Source of the DNA: Thalassovita taeanensis
GTDB lineage: Bacteria > Pseudomonadota > Alphaproteobacteria > Rhodobacterales > Rhodobacteraceae
NCBI RefSeq assembly: GCF_900110775.1
Contig: NZ_FOEP01000015.1
Span: 1-64,000, forward strand
DNA: 64,000 nt
Direction of reading: 5' to 3'
The notes beneath the pieces were generated by a model. That model made no database searches and was not told the DNA's origin. It saw only the letters and a list, made by a program, of their open reading frames with translations. This document shows, piece after piece, positions 53,339-62,102 of the stretch. The position numbers were made by a program, and so were the translations under genes. The first letter of the stretch is position 1; each line of letters starts with the position of its first letter.

Positions 53339-55594
53339 ATGACCAAGAACAGAGTTACGCCGGAAGAGGCGCTTGCATTTCACCTTGAGCCCACCCCGGG
53401 CAAGTTTGAAATCACTGCCACAGTCCCAATGACCACACAGCGTGATCTGTCATTGGCCTATTCGCCCGGCGTTGCCGTGCCTTGCGAAGCGATCGCGGAA
53501 AACCCGGAAACTGCTTACGATTATACAAACAAGGGCAATCTGGTTGCAGTGATTTCGAACGGGACCGCCGTTTTGGGTCTGGGCAATCTGGGCGCTCTGG
53601 CCTCAAAACCGGTGATGGAGGGCAAGGCTGTTCTGTTTAAACGGTTCGCCGATGTCAACAGCATCGACATCGAGTTGGACACAGAAGACCCCGAGCAGAT
53701 CATCAACGCGGTCAAACTGATGGGCCCGACCTTTGGTGGTATTAATCTTGAAGATATTAAAGCGCCCGAGTGTTTCATCATCGAGCAGCGCTTGAAAGAA
53801 GAGATGGATATCCCCGTCTTCCACGATGACCAGCACGGAACAGCTGTGATTTGTGCTGCCGGCTTGATTAACGCTCTGCATATTTCGGGCAAGAAAATCG
53901 AGGATTGCCGCATCGTTCTGAACGGTGCTGGGGCTGCTGGGATTGCCTGCCTTGAATTGATCAAGACGATGGGCGCCAAGCACGACAATTGCATTATGTG
54001 TGATACTAAAGGTGTGATCTATCAGGGTCGGACCGAGGGGATGAACCAGTGGAAATCCGCCCATGCCGCGCGAACTGATAAGCGCACCTTGGAAGAGGCG
54101 ATGGTCGATGCCGATGTGTTTCTGGGCGTTTCGGTAAAGGGTGCTGTTACGCCAGATATGGTGCTGTCGATGGCCGACAATCCGGTGATTTTCGCCATGG
54201 CCAACCCCGATCCTGAAATCACGCCGGAAGAGGCACACGCCGTCCGCGCCGACGCGATTGTGGCTACGGGGCGATCAGATTATCCGAACCAGGTGAATAA
54301 CGTTCTGGGCTTTCCGTATCTTTTTCGCGGTGCACTGGATATTCACGCGCGCGCTATCAACGATGAGATGAAGATCGCCTGCGCAGAAGCTCTGGCAGAG
54401 CTGGCGCGCGAAGACGTGCCGGACGAGGTTGCAATGGCCTATGGGCGGAATCTGTCGTTTGGGCGCGACTATATCATCCCAACGCCGTTTGACCCGCGTC
54501 TGATCCATCGTATCCCGCCTGCCGTTGCGCGTGCAGGTATGAACACAGGTGCCGCGCGCCGTCCGATCATTGATATGGAAGCCTATGAGCTGAACCTGAA
54601 ATCACGGATGGATCCGACAGCAAGCATTATGCGCGGTATTCACGCCCGCGCCCGTGCTGCGCAGGCACGGATGATTTTCGCCGAAGGGGACGATCCCCGC
54701 GTCTTGCGCGCTGCCGTGCAATATCAGCGTTCCGGGCTGGGTAAGGCTCTGGTTGTCGGGCGCGAAAGCGATGTGAAAGAGAAGCTGGAAGCCGCAGGTA
54801 TGGGGGACGCTGTGCGCGAACTGGAGGTGGTCAATGCGGCCAATTCCCGGCACCTGAATGTCTACAAGGATTTTCTCTATGCGCGGCTTCAGCGCAAGGG
54901 ATATGATAGGCACGATATCCACCGGCTTGCCGCACGAGATCGCCACGTATTTTCCGCTCTAATGTTGGCGCATGGGCATGGTGACGGCTTGATCACTGGG
55001 GCCACGCGCAAATCCGCGCATGTGCTGGAACTGATCAATCATGTATTTGATGCCGATGCGAAGCGCGGGGCAGCTGGGGTGACCGCGATTCTGCACAAAG
55101 GGCGGATCGTGCTGATTGCTGACACGTTGGTGCATGAGTGGCCGAACGAAGAGGATCTGGCCAATATCGCCGAACGCTCTGCGGCAGTCGCACGCCATCT
55201 GGGGCTTGAGCCCCGTGTCGCTTTCGTCAGTTTTTCGACATTCGGCTATCCGGTTTCAGAGCGCGCCGAGAAAATGCACCTCGCGCCAAAAGTTCTGGAA
55301 AAGCGCGGCGTGGATTTCGAGTTTGAAGGTGAAATGACGGTCGATGTAGCATTGAATATCAAAGCGCAAGCTTCCTATCCTTTTCAGCGTCTGACCGGCC
55401 CGGCCAATATTCTTGTGGTTCCAGCGCGGCATTCAGCGTCGATTTCGGTCAAACTGATGCAGGAAATGGCAGGGGCCACGGTGATCGGTCCGATCCTGTC
55501 GGGCGTTGACGCATCAATTCAGATCTGCTCGTCCAGCTCGACCGCCAATGATATTCTAAATATGGCTGTTCTGGCAGCGTGTAAGGTCGGATGA
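53339..55594 (+). CDS. maeB: NADP-dependent malic enzyme with phosphotransacetylase-like domain
   Basis: This 751-residue protein fuses a malic-enzyme domain (about residues 1-430; catalytic LAYSPGVAVPC and NKGNLVAVISNGTAVLGLGN; dinucleotide-binding VLNGAGAAGIACLELI) to a phosphotransacetylase-like domain (about 431-751; DRHVFSALMLAHGHGDGLITGATRKS). It decarboxylates malate to pyruvate, linking the TCA cycle to gluconeogenesis or acetyl-CoA supply. The C-terminal domain is regulatory, sensing acetyl-CoA, in characterised MaeB proteins. ATG at 53339 matches the family start. Followed by a sugar kinase after 18 bases. Confidence 0.96.
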   Translation: MTKNRVTPEEALAFHLEPTPGKFEITATVPMTTQRDLSLAYSPGVAVPCEAIAENPETAYDYTNKGNLVAVISNGTAVLGLGNLGALASKPVMEGKAVLFKRFADVNSIDIELDTEDPEQIINAVKLMGPTFGGINLEDIKAPECFIIEQRLKEEMDIPVFHDDQHGTAVICAAGLINALHISGKKIEDCRIVLNGAGAAGIACLELIKTMGAKHDNCIMCDTKGVIYQGRTEGMNQWKSAHAARTDKRTLEEAMVDADVFLGVSVKGAVTPDMVLSMADNPVIFAMANPDPEITPEEAHAVRADAIVATGRSDYPNQVNNVLGFPYLFRGALDIHARAINDEMKIACAEALAELAREDVPDEVAMAYGRNLSFGRDYIIPTPFDPRLIHRIPPAVARAGMNTGAARRPIIDMEAYELNLKSRMDPTASIMRGIHARARAAQARMIFAEGDDPRVLRAAVQYQRSGLGKALVVGRESDVKEKLEAAGMGDAVRELEVVNAANSRHLNVYKDFLYARLQRKGYDRHDIHRLAARDRHVFSALMLAHGHGDGLITGATRKSAHVLELINHVFDADAKRGAAGVTAILHKGRIVLIADTLVHEWPNEEDLANIAERSAAVARHLGLEPRVAFVSFSTFGYPVSERAEKMHLAPKVLEKRGVDFEFEGEMTVDVALNIKAQASYPFQRLTGPANILVVPARHSASISVKLMQEMAGATVIGPILSGVDASIQICSSSSTANDILNMAVLAACKVG

Positions 55595-55612
55595 TCTGAA
55601 AAGGAACCTGCG

Positions 55613-56488
55613 ATGGCAATCTGGAATCTTGGGTCGATCAACGCAGATTACTTCTATCGGGTCCCGCATCTGCCGGGCCCCGGTGAAACGATTGCCGCAA
55701 CCGATTTGACACGAGGTTTAGGTGGCAAGGGCGCAAACATGTCTGTCGCGGCCGCCCGCGCAGCTGCGCATGTTGCCCATATTGGCGCTGTCGGGTCTGA
55801 CGGAGCCTGGGCCGTGGAGCGGCTGACGGAATATGGCGTCGATACCAGGCGGATTCAAACCGTCGACACTGCAACGGGGCACGCGATCATCACGCTAGAT
55901 TCACGGGGGGAAAATGCGATTGTCCTGTTTCCTGGTGCGAATATGAACATCTCTCAAAATGCCGTCGGCCTTGCGCTAACAGAGGCAGAGCAGGGTGATA
56001 TCCTGTTGATGCAGAATGAAACCAGTCAGCAGGCCTTTGCCGCTGAAACAGGGTCGAAAATGGGCCTTCGGATCGCTTATGCTGCCGCGCCGTTTTCAAC
56101 CGAAAGCGTTGGTGCTGTTCTGCCGTTTCTTGATATTCTGATTCTCAACAAGATCGAGATGGCGCAGCTTCACCTTGCGACAGGCTTAATGCCGTCTGCT
56201 GATATGGGGGTCGACACCGTCATCGTGACCCTTGGCGCAGACGGGTGCGCGCTCTATGACAGGTCTGCCGGTTGGGTGCCGCAACACTTTCCCGCCGTTC
56301 CGGTGACTGCGGTGGATACGACGGGCGCAGGCGATACTTTTACGGGCTATGTTCTAGCGGCGCTTGATCGGGGTATGACGATGCCAGACGCTATTCGTCT
56401 GGCAGCCAAGGCCGCCGCACTGATGGTCACACGGTACGGGACGGCCGATGTAATACCAGACCTTAAAGAGGTCCTAGATCTGGGTTAG
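55613..56488 (+). CDS. PfkB/ribokinase family sugar kinase
   Basis: This 291-residue PfkB-fold kinase has the N-terminal substrate-binding stretch GLGGKGANMSVAAAR and the C-terminal DTTGAGDTFTGY, with the catalytic Asp. It most resembles ribokinase, but no ribose transport genes are near, so the sugar is not certain. It follows maeB by 18 bases and probably shares its transcript. Its stop overlaps the stop of the convergent msrA by four bases. Confidence 0.88.
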   Translation: MAIWNLGSINADYFYRVPHLPGPGETIAATDLTRGLGGKGANMSVAAARAAAHVAHIGAVGSDGAWAVERLTEYGVDTRRIQTVDTATGHAIITLDSRGENAIVLFPGANMNISQNAVGLALTEAEQGDILLMQNETSQQAFAAETGSKMGLRIAYAAAPFSTESVGAVLPFLDILILNKIEMAQLHLATGLMPSADMGVDTVIVTLGADGCALYDRSAGWVPQHFPAVPVTAVDTTGAGDTFTGYVLAALDRGMTMPDAIRLAAKAAALMVTRYGTADVIPDLKEVLDLG

Positions 56489-57147
56489 CCCCCAGTAAAC
56501 GGCGCAGCTTTGCTCCAAAGTTGCTTTACGCGCTTATCGCGACCACAGGCGGCGCGGTATTTCTTATAGGCCTTTGATTGTGTCACCGGGCCAAACCGGG
56601 TTAGCACAATATTGCTGCCTTTATAATAATCCTGATGATAGGATTCGGCCTTGTAGAACTTTCCTGCAGTGAGGATCGGGGTCACAATTTTTTGCCCCAA
56701 TGCTGTTTGGGCCTCGGCCGTTGCCGCTTCGGAAAGGGCCCTTTCTGCAGGGTTAGACACAAAAATGGCAGTGCGGTAGCTGTCGCCACGGTCGCAGAAC
56801 TGCCCGTCGGCATCCGTAGGGTCAACGGACCGGAAGAACATGTCAAGCAAAGCTTCACGCGAAACAATCTCCGGGTCGAAGCGAATTTGAACGGCTTCAT
56901 AGTGGCCGGTTCCACCTCTAGATACCTGCTTGTATGTGGGGTTCGTTGACTTTCCGCCCGTATAGCCAGAAATTGCCTCACGTACGCCTTTGACCTTCTC
57001 AAAGTCGGCCTCGACGCACCAAAAACACCCGCCTGCTACTGTTAGCACCTCGACGCCAGCGGCGTGAGCGCGACTGCCTTGCACGGCCAGACCAATTAGA
57101 ATGGCAACCGTCAGGAGTAGGGGTTTGAGATTTCCGAGCTTCAACAT
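56485..57147 (-). CDS. msrA: Periplasmic methionine sulfoxide reductase A
   Basis: This 220-residue protein has an N-terminal signal peptide (about residues 1-29, cleaved after AHA), then the MsrA domain with active-site GGCFWCVE (Cys41 catalytic, Cys44), GGTGHYEAVQIRFDP and ESYHQDYY; a C-terminal Cys in RAACGRDK could act as resolving Cys. It repairs methionine-S-sulfoxide in exported proteins. The ATG at 57147 has GGAGG seven bases upstream. No MsrB or thioredoxin-like reductant for the periplasm is visible next to it. Confidence 0.93.
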   Translation of the reverse strand: MLKLGNLKPLLLTVAILIGLAVQGSRAHAAGVEVLTVAGGCFWCVEADFEKVKGVREAISGYTGGKSTNPTYKQVSRGGTGHYEAVQIRFDPEIVSREALLDMFFRSVDPTDADGQFCDRGDSYRTAIFVSNPAERALSEAATAEAQTALGQKIVTPILTAGKFYKAESYHQDYYKGSNIVLTRFGPVTQSKAYKKYRAACGRDKRVKQLWSKAAPFTGG

Positions 57148-57312
57148 GGTACGTCCTCCATGTCGCAAGGATGCCCCACCGGAATAGGCTGTGCCAAGCT
57201 CTGCAATCAGATGTCACATAAGGGTGACGTGATGTGAGCAGCCCCACAGGGTTCGACGGGGATTTTCAATCCCAAGCAAGAGGCCTAGCCTTTGTGCAAA
57301 CAGGAGCCCCCG

Positions 57313-58221
57313 ATGACAGATCAACTGACCACACACCAAGCCGAGGAAGACGCCCGCAACGAAGCTATTCTAATCTACCTGAACGGCAAGATCGTGCCCA
57401 AGGCGCAGGCGGTCGTTTCGGTTTATGATAGTGGCTTCATGCTGGGCGATGGCGTCTGGGAAGGTTTGCGGCTCTATAACGGAAAATGGGCTTTTCTCAC
57501 TGAACACATCGATCGGTTATTCGAGGCGGCAAAAGCGATTGATCTTGATATTGACATGACCCGTGACGCCGTGATCCAGGCGTTGACGGACACTCAAAAG
57601 GCCAACGGAATGACGACGGATGCGCATGCACGCCTGATGGTGACGCGGGGCGTGAAATCCCGCCCGTTTCAGCACCCATCCCTTTCGAAATCTGGTCCAA
57701 CCGTCACGATCATCATGGAGCATTCGCAGCCGAAAATCCCGCGCCCCATTCGGCTTGCCACGGTCCCGCATCTGCGTGGCCTGCCGATGACACAGGATCC
57801 AAAACTGAACTCGCACTCCAAGCTGAACTGTATTCTGGCATGTATCGCCGCTGAAAAAGCGGGTGCTGATGAAGCGTTGATGCTGGACGTACATGGATTC
57901 GTGAATACGACCAACGCCTGCAATTTTTTCATCGTCCGCAAGGGAGAGGTTTGGACCAGCACAGGCGATTACTGCATGAACGGGATCACCCGGCAGAAGG
58001 TGATTGATCTGTGCCGGGAGAATGCCATTCCGGTGTTCCAGCGCAACTTCTCGCTCGTAGATACCTATGGCGCCGATGAGGCGTTTCTGACCGGCACGTT
58101 CGGCGCACAAACGCCAGTCTCCGAAATCGATGGACGTCAGATCGGCAGCGGGGAAATGGGGCCAGTTACGCTCCGGTTGCGCGAGCTTTATAGGGCTCTG
58201 ATCCAGCGGGAAACGGCCTGA
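57313..58221 (+). CDS. Class IV aminotransferase (BCAT/D-amino acid type)
   Basis: This 302-residue PLP enzyme of fold type IV has ILIYLNGKIVPKAQA, YDSGFMLGDGVWEGLRLYNGK and DPKLNSHSKLN, with the likely catalytic Lys164. The tail carries DEALMLDVHGF and GDYCMNGITRQKVIDL, then LTGTFGAQTPVSEIDG. The Glu that contacts the PLP pyridine nitrogen in branched-chain and D-amino acid aminotransferases is Thr199 here (GFVNTTNACN). ATG at 57313 follows AGGAG. Its TGA overlaps the ATG of the next gene, a sulfotransferase-like protein. In plants a similar pair is fused in one polypeptide (recalled, not checked). Substrate unknown. Confidence 0.85.
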   Translation: MTDQLTTHQAEEDARNEAILIYLNGKIVPKAQAVVSVYDSGFMLGDGVWEGLRLYNGKWAFLTEHIDRLFEAAKAIDLDIDMTRDAVIQALTDTQKANGMTTDAHARLMVTRGVKSRPFQHPSLSKSGPTVTIIMEHSQPKIPRPIRLATVPHLRGLPMTQDPKLNSHSKLNCILACIAAEKAGADEALMLDVHGFVNTTNACNFFIVRKGEVWTSTGDYCMNGITRQKVIDLCRENAIPVFQRNFSLVDTYGADEAFLTGTFGAQTPVSEIDGRQIGSGEMGPVTLRLRELYRALIQRETA

Positions 58222-58934
58222 TGCGTATCGCTATGTGGTCTGGGCCGCGCAATCTTTCGACGGCCATGATGTACGCCTTCGGCGCACGTGCAGATTTTGC
58301 GGTGGTCGACGAGCCGTTCTATGCCGCCTATCTGGGTAAGACTGGACTTGACCACCCGATGCGCGGGCAGATACTCGCTTCGCAATCACGCGATGCTGCG
58401 GAGGTTGGAGGCGTCTTGCGTGGTCCGGTGCCGAAGGGCAGGGCGCATTACTATCAGAAACACATGACGCAGCACATGATCCCAAGCATTCCGCGCGGCT
58501 GGATGGCTGACGTCGTGAATGTATTCCTGATCCGCCACCCAGCCCGCGTTGTCGCCAGCTTTGCGAAAAAGTATGACTATCCCACGCTTGAAGATATCGG
58601 CTTTGCCCAACAAACAGAGTTATTCGATCATGTTGTCGAGTTGGGTCAAACGCCGATCATAATTGACAGTGGTGAAATTCGCCGCGAACCTGAGGCCATG
58701 CTGAAAAAATTGTGTGATGCGATCAGCTTGCCGTTTGACCCTGCTATGCTGCATTGGCCCGAAGGTGGGCATCCTGATGACGGCGTTTGGGCCGCGCATT
58801 GGTACGGGGCGGTCCACCGTTCAACCAGCTTCGCCGCAGCAGAGGGCGACTTGCCAAAACTTTCGGGTGCTGCGGCAGATTTGGCTGCGCGCGCCTTGCC
58901 GCATTACGAGCGTTTGGCCGCGCTAAAGCTGTGA
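58221..58934 (+). CDS. Sulfotransferase-like P-loop protein
   Basis: This 237-residue protein has the sulfotransferase-type N-terminal motif MWSGPRNLSTAMM, close to the PAPS 5'-phosphosulfate-binding loop, a VVDEPFYAAYL region, the later VFLIRHPARVVASFAKK, matching the 3'-phosphate-binding motif, and a C-terminal WYGAVHRSTSF. Whether it moves sulfate or acts on another nucleotide is unknown. It is translationally coupled to the class IV aminotransferase (TGATG), which points to one pathway or complex. Confidence 0.8.
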   Translation: MRIAMWSGPRNLSTAMMYAFGARADFAVVDEPFYAAYLGKTGLDHPMRGQILASQSRDAAEVGGVLRGPVPKGRAHYYQKHMTQHMIPSIPRGWMADVVNVFLIRHPARVVASFAKKYDYPTLEDIGFAQQTELFDHVVELGQTPIIIDSGEIRREPEAMLKKLCDAISLPFDPAMLHWPEGGHPDDGVWAAHWYGAVHRSTSFAAAEGDLPKLSGAAADLAARALPHYERLAALKL

Positions 58935-58965
58935 AGCCCACCACGCGACAGGCGCGTGGTGGGCT
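58935..58965. terminator. Thirteen-base-pair hairpin between convergent genes
   Basis: AGCCCACCACGCG (58935-58947) pairs perfectly with CGCGTGGTGGGCT (58953-58965) across a five-base loop. It begins one base after the sulfotransferase-like stop and lies 21 bases past argG's stop, so it can end transcripts from both sides, though T-tracts are weak. Confidence 0.7.
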
Positions 58966-58986
58966 GAGTTTCGTAGGGTTTGGCTC

Positions 58987-60216
58987 TTATTTGCTCAAGC
59001 GGCGATTGCGTGCGGCAATCAGCTTCAGCCGCAGCGCGTTCAGCTGGATAAAGCCCGCTGCATCCTTCTGATCATACGCGCCGGCATCATCTTCGAATGT
59101 CACATGCGCTTCGGAATACAGGCTGTGATCGGACCAGCGGCCAACCGTGCGCGCCAGACCCTTATACAGCTTCAGCCGGACGGTGCCGGTGACGTGCTCC
59201 TGGCTCTTGTCAATCAGAGCCTGCAACATCTCACGCTCAGGGCTGTACCAAAAACCGTTATAGATCAGTTCGGCGTATTGCGGCATCAGCTGATCCTTCA
59301 GGTGACCAGCGCCGCGATCCATCGTGATCTGTTCGATCCCGCGGTGTGCCTCAAGCAGGATGGTACCGCCGGGCGTTTCATAGATCCCGCGAGATTTCAT
59401 CCCGACGAACCGGCCTTCGACCAGATCAAGACGGCCAATACCATGCTTGCCGCCCAGTTCGTTCAGCTTGGTCAGAACTGTGGCTGGGCTCAGCGCCTCG
59501 CCATTGATGCTGACGGCGTCGCCCTTTTCAAACCCGATCTCAACATATTCTGGTGTGTTCGGCGCATCCTCGGGGTGAACCGTGCGCTGATAGACATAAT
59601 CAGGCGCTTCCTGCGCGGGATCTTCCAGAACCTTGCCTTCGGACGATGTGTGCAGCAGGTTTGCATCAACTGAGAACGGCGCCTCGCCACGTTTATCTTT
59701 GGCGATAGGGATCTGGTTCTGCTCTGCAAACTCCAACAGCTTGGTGCGGCTGGACAGATCCCACTCGCGCCACGGTGCGATGACCTTGATATCAGGGTTC
59801 AGCGCATAGGCGCTCAGCTCGAACCGTACCTGATCGTTACCTTTGCCGGTCGCACCGTGGGCCACTGCATCGGCCCCGGTTTCGGCGGCGATCTCGATCA
59901 GACGCTTGGAAATCAGCGGTCGCGCGATTGAGGTGCCCAGCAGATACAGCCCCTCATACAGCGCATTGGCGCGGAACATCGGGAACACGAAATCGCGCAC
60001 GAACTCTTCGCGGACATCTTCAATAAAGATGTTCTCGGGCTTGATCCCCAAGAGTTCAGCCTTTTGGCGCGCAGGTTCCAGCTCTTCGCCCTGGCCCAGA
60101 TCGGCGGTGAAAGTCACAACTTCACAACCGTATTCGGTCTGAAGCCATTTCAAGATGATCGACGTATCGAGGCCGCCAGAATAGGCCAGCACGACTTTCT
60201 TGGGCGCGGACATCAT
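58987..60216 (-). CDS. argG: Argininosuccinate synthase
   Basis: ArgG joins citrulline and aspartate using ATP in arginine synthesis. The 409-residue protein has the ATP-pyrophosphatase loop AYSGGLDTS (residues 11-19), the [15 protein letters not shown] block, the citrulline-binding [13 protein letters not shown] and the C-terminal [16 protein letters not shown]. Two adjacent ATG codons (60216 and 60213) are possible; the second has better spacing to AAGGGG. It is monocistronic and divergent from ilvA. Confidence 0.97.
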   Translation of the reverse strand: MMSAPKKVVLAYSGGLDTSIILKWLQTEYGCEVVTFTADLGQGEELEPARQKAELLGIKPENIFIEDVREEFVRDFVFPMFRANALYEGLYLLGTSIARPLISKRLIEIAAETGADAVAHGATGKGNDQVRFELSAYALNPDIKVIAPWREWDLSSRTKLLEFAEQNQIPIAKDKRGEAPFSVDANLLHTSSEGKVLEDPAQEAPDYVYQRTVHPEDAPNTPEYVEIGFEKGDAVSINGEALSPATVLTKLNELGGKHGIGRLDLVEGRFVGMKSRGIYETPGGTILLEAHRGIEQITMDRGAGHLKDQLMPQYAELIYNGFWYSPEREMLQALIDKSQEHVTGTVRLKLYKGLARTVGRWSDHSLYSEAHVTFEDDAGAYDQKDAAGFIQLNALRLKLIAARNRRLSK

Positions 60217-60317
60217 TTTCCCCTTGTTTCGGACATATTTCGGCGCTTATCGGGTTTTCTGCCCCGAGGCAAGCGCAGGGGCTTGCACAGGCGGCCAAGC
60301 TGCGCCACACAATCCCG

Positions 60318-61556
60318 ATGACACAGTTTCAAGCCAACGCCCGGATAGCCGAGCACGCCATGCGTGAGGTTTTCCCTGAAACACCGTTGCAGCGCAACGC
60401 ACATCTCTCTGAACGGTTTCAGGCCGACATCTGGCTGAAGCGAGAAGATTTGTCGCCGGTGCGATCCTATAAGATTCGTGGTGCGCTGAATGCGATGCGC
60501 AAGGTTCTGGCGGAAGATCCAGATAAGGCGTTGTTTGTTTGCGCAAGCGCTGGCAACCATGCGCAGGGCGTGGCCTTCATGTGCCGCCATTTTGGGGTAA
60601 AAGGCGTAATCTTCATGCCGGTGACAACACCGCAGCAGAAGATTGTGAAAACCCGGATATTCGGCGGAGACAACATCGAGATTCGTCTAACGGGCGATTA
60701 TTTTGACGACACTCTTGCCTCCGCGCAGCAATTTTGTGCAAGCGAAGGGGCGCATTTCCTATCGCCTTTCGATGACAACGACGTGATCGAGGGGCAAGCC
60801 ACCGTTGCGGTGGAAATTGCCAGGCAATTGGGCAGAGAGCCCGACCATATTTTGCTGCCCGTGGGCGGCGGTGGCCTGTCTGCTGGTGTGCGGAGCTATC
60901 TTGGCCGCGATGTTCGTTATACGTTTGTCGAACCGCTGGGTGGCGCGAGCCTGCAAGCCGCGCTAAAGGCCGGGAAACCGGTGACGCTGGATAAGATTAA
61001 CACCTTTGTCGATGGCGCGGCCGTGGCCTGTATTGGCCGCAAGACGTTCGAGCGCTTGAAGGATGTGTCTGTTGCTGATGTGGTACTTGCCCCCGAAGAC
61101 CGGATTTGCACGACGATCATCGAGATGCTCAATGTCGAGGGTATCGTTCTGGAGCCAGCTGGCGCGCTCGCGATTGATGCGTTGACCGATGTGGCCGAGG
61201 CTATTCGCGGAAAAACTGTCGTGTGCCTGACATCTGGCGGGAACTTTGATTTCGAGCGCCTTCCAGAAGTGAAAGAGCGGGCGCTACGCTACTCTGGTGT
61301 CAAAAAATATTTCATCCTCCGGTTGCCACAGCGGCCCGGTGCGCTGAAAGAGTTCCTCAACATCCTCGGACCCGAAGACGATATTGCCCGGTTTGAATAT
61401 CTCAAGAAGTCTGCACGGAATTTCGGTTCGGTTCTGATCGGGATTGAAACCCGCGAGGCGGCAAATTTTACTGCGCTGTTTGACCGTCTGGCTCAAGCGG
61501 GCTTTGTTTATCGCGACATTACCGGCGATGAAACCCTGTCGGAATTCCTGATCTAG
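60318..61556 (+). CDS. ilvA: Threonine ammonia-lyase
   Basis: This 412-residue PLP enzyme of fold type II deaminates threonine to 2-oxobutanoate for isoleucine synthesis. The PLP Lys is residue 52 (VRSYKIRGAL). The glycine-rich VGGGGLSAGV binds the cofactor phosphate, SAGNHAQGVAF is conserved, and a C-terminal ACT-like region (YFILRLPQRPGALKEFLNIL) suggests allosteric control. Its stop overlaps the Hpt stop on the other strand by four bases. Confidence 0.95.
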   Translation: MTQFQANARIAEHAMREVFPETPLQRNAHLSERFQADIWLKREDLSPVRSYKIRGALNAMRKVLAEDPDKALFVCASAGNHAQGVAFMCRHFGVKGVIFMPVTTPQQKIVKTRIFGGDNIEIRLTGDYFDDTLASAQQFCASEGAHFLSPFDDNDVIEGQATVAVEIARQLGREPDHILLPVGGGGLSAGVRSYLGRDVRYTFVEPLGGASLQAALKAGKPVTLDKINTFVDGAAVACIGRKTFERLKDVSVADVVLAPEDRICTTIIEMLNVEGIVLEPAGALAIDALTDVAEAIRGKTVVCLTSGGNFDFERLPEVKERALRYSGVKKYFILRLPQRPGALKEFLNILGPEDDIARFEYLKKSARNFGSVLIGIETREAANFTALFDRLAQAGFVYRDITGDETLSEFLI

Positions 61557-61885
61557 GCCGCGAACTTGTTGGGCAACTCGTTTGTGAAAACTTGTTTCGA
61601 TTGATCGAAGCAGGCCAGAATTTCGGGCAAGTCGATTGAATCGCGATGTCCGTTGGCCGCCCGCCTTTCGCCCGCGTGACATAGCTCTGAAAAGCTGCTG
61701 AATCCTAGGTTCAGCGCGCTTCCTTTGAGAAAGTGTAAATCACTTTCCAAGGTGTCAGGTTCGAACGTACCGCGTAGGCGCTCAACGACGCAGTGAACTT
61801 CATCCAAGAACAACTCGACCACTTCATCAAAATCGTCGACACCAATTTCGGTGCGCAACTCCTCCACTCTACTCCAGTCTATCAT
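61553..61885 (-). CDS. Hpt domain protein
   Basis: This 110-residue single-domain histidine phosphotransfer protein has the helical bundle and phospho-acceptor His51 in DLHFLKGSALNLGF. Free Hpt proteins pass phosphate between response regulators and hybrid kinases. The ATG at 61885 follows AGGAG; a longer extension to 61915 is less likely. It is divergent from the receiver-phosphatase gene 217 bases away, a natural partner. No hybrid kinase is visible nearby. Confidence 0.85.
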   Translation of the reverse strand: MIDWSRVEELRTEIGVDDFDEVVELFLDEVHCVVERLRGTFEPDTLESDLHFLKGSALNLGFSSFSELCHAGERRAANGHRDSIDLPEILACFDQSKQVFTNELPNKFAA

Positions 61886-62102
61886 CGTCAGCTCCTGCCT
61901 GTGGCAACATGGCAAGTCTGAGTTGTGGACCTTAACAACCCCTGAATGATCAGCAGAAAATCAATTGGATTTGATGTTTTACGTGTTGTTAAAGGCGCTT
62001 CGCTAGACCTTCGCCAGTATGTGCGTTTGCACGGCCCTCGAATTTCAGGAGCATTCTTTGTCTGCACCGCACCCCGAAACATCACAGGAAGAACAGGACA
62101 GC

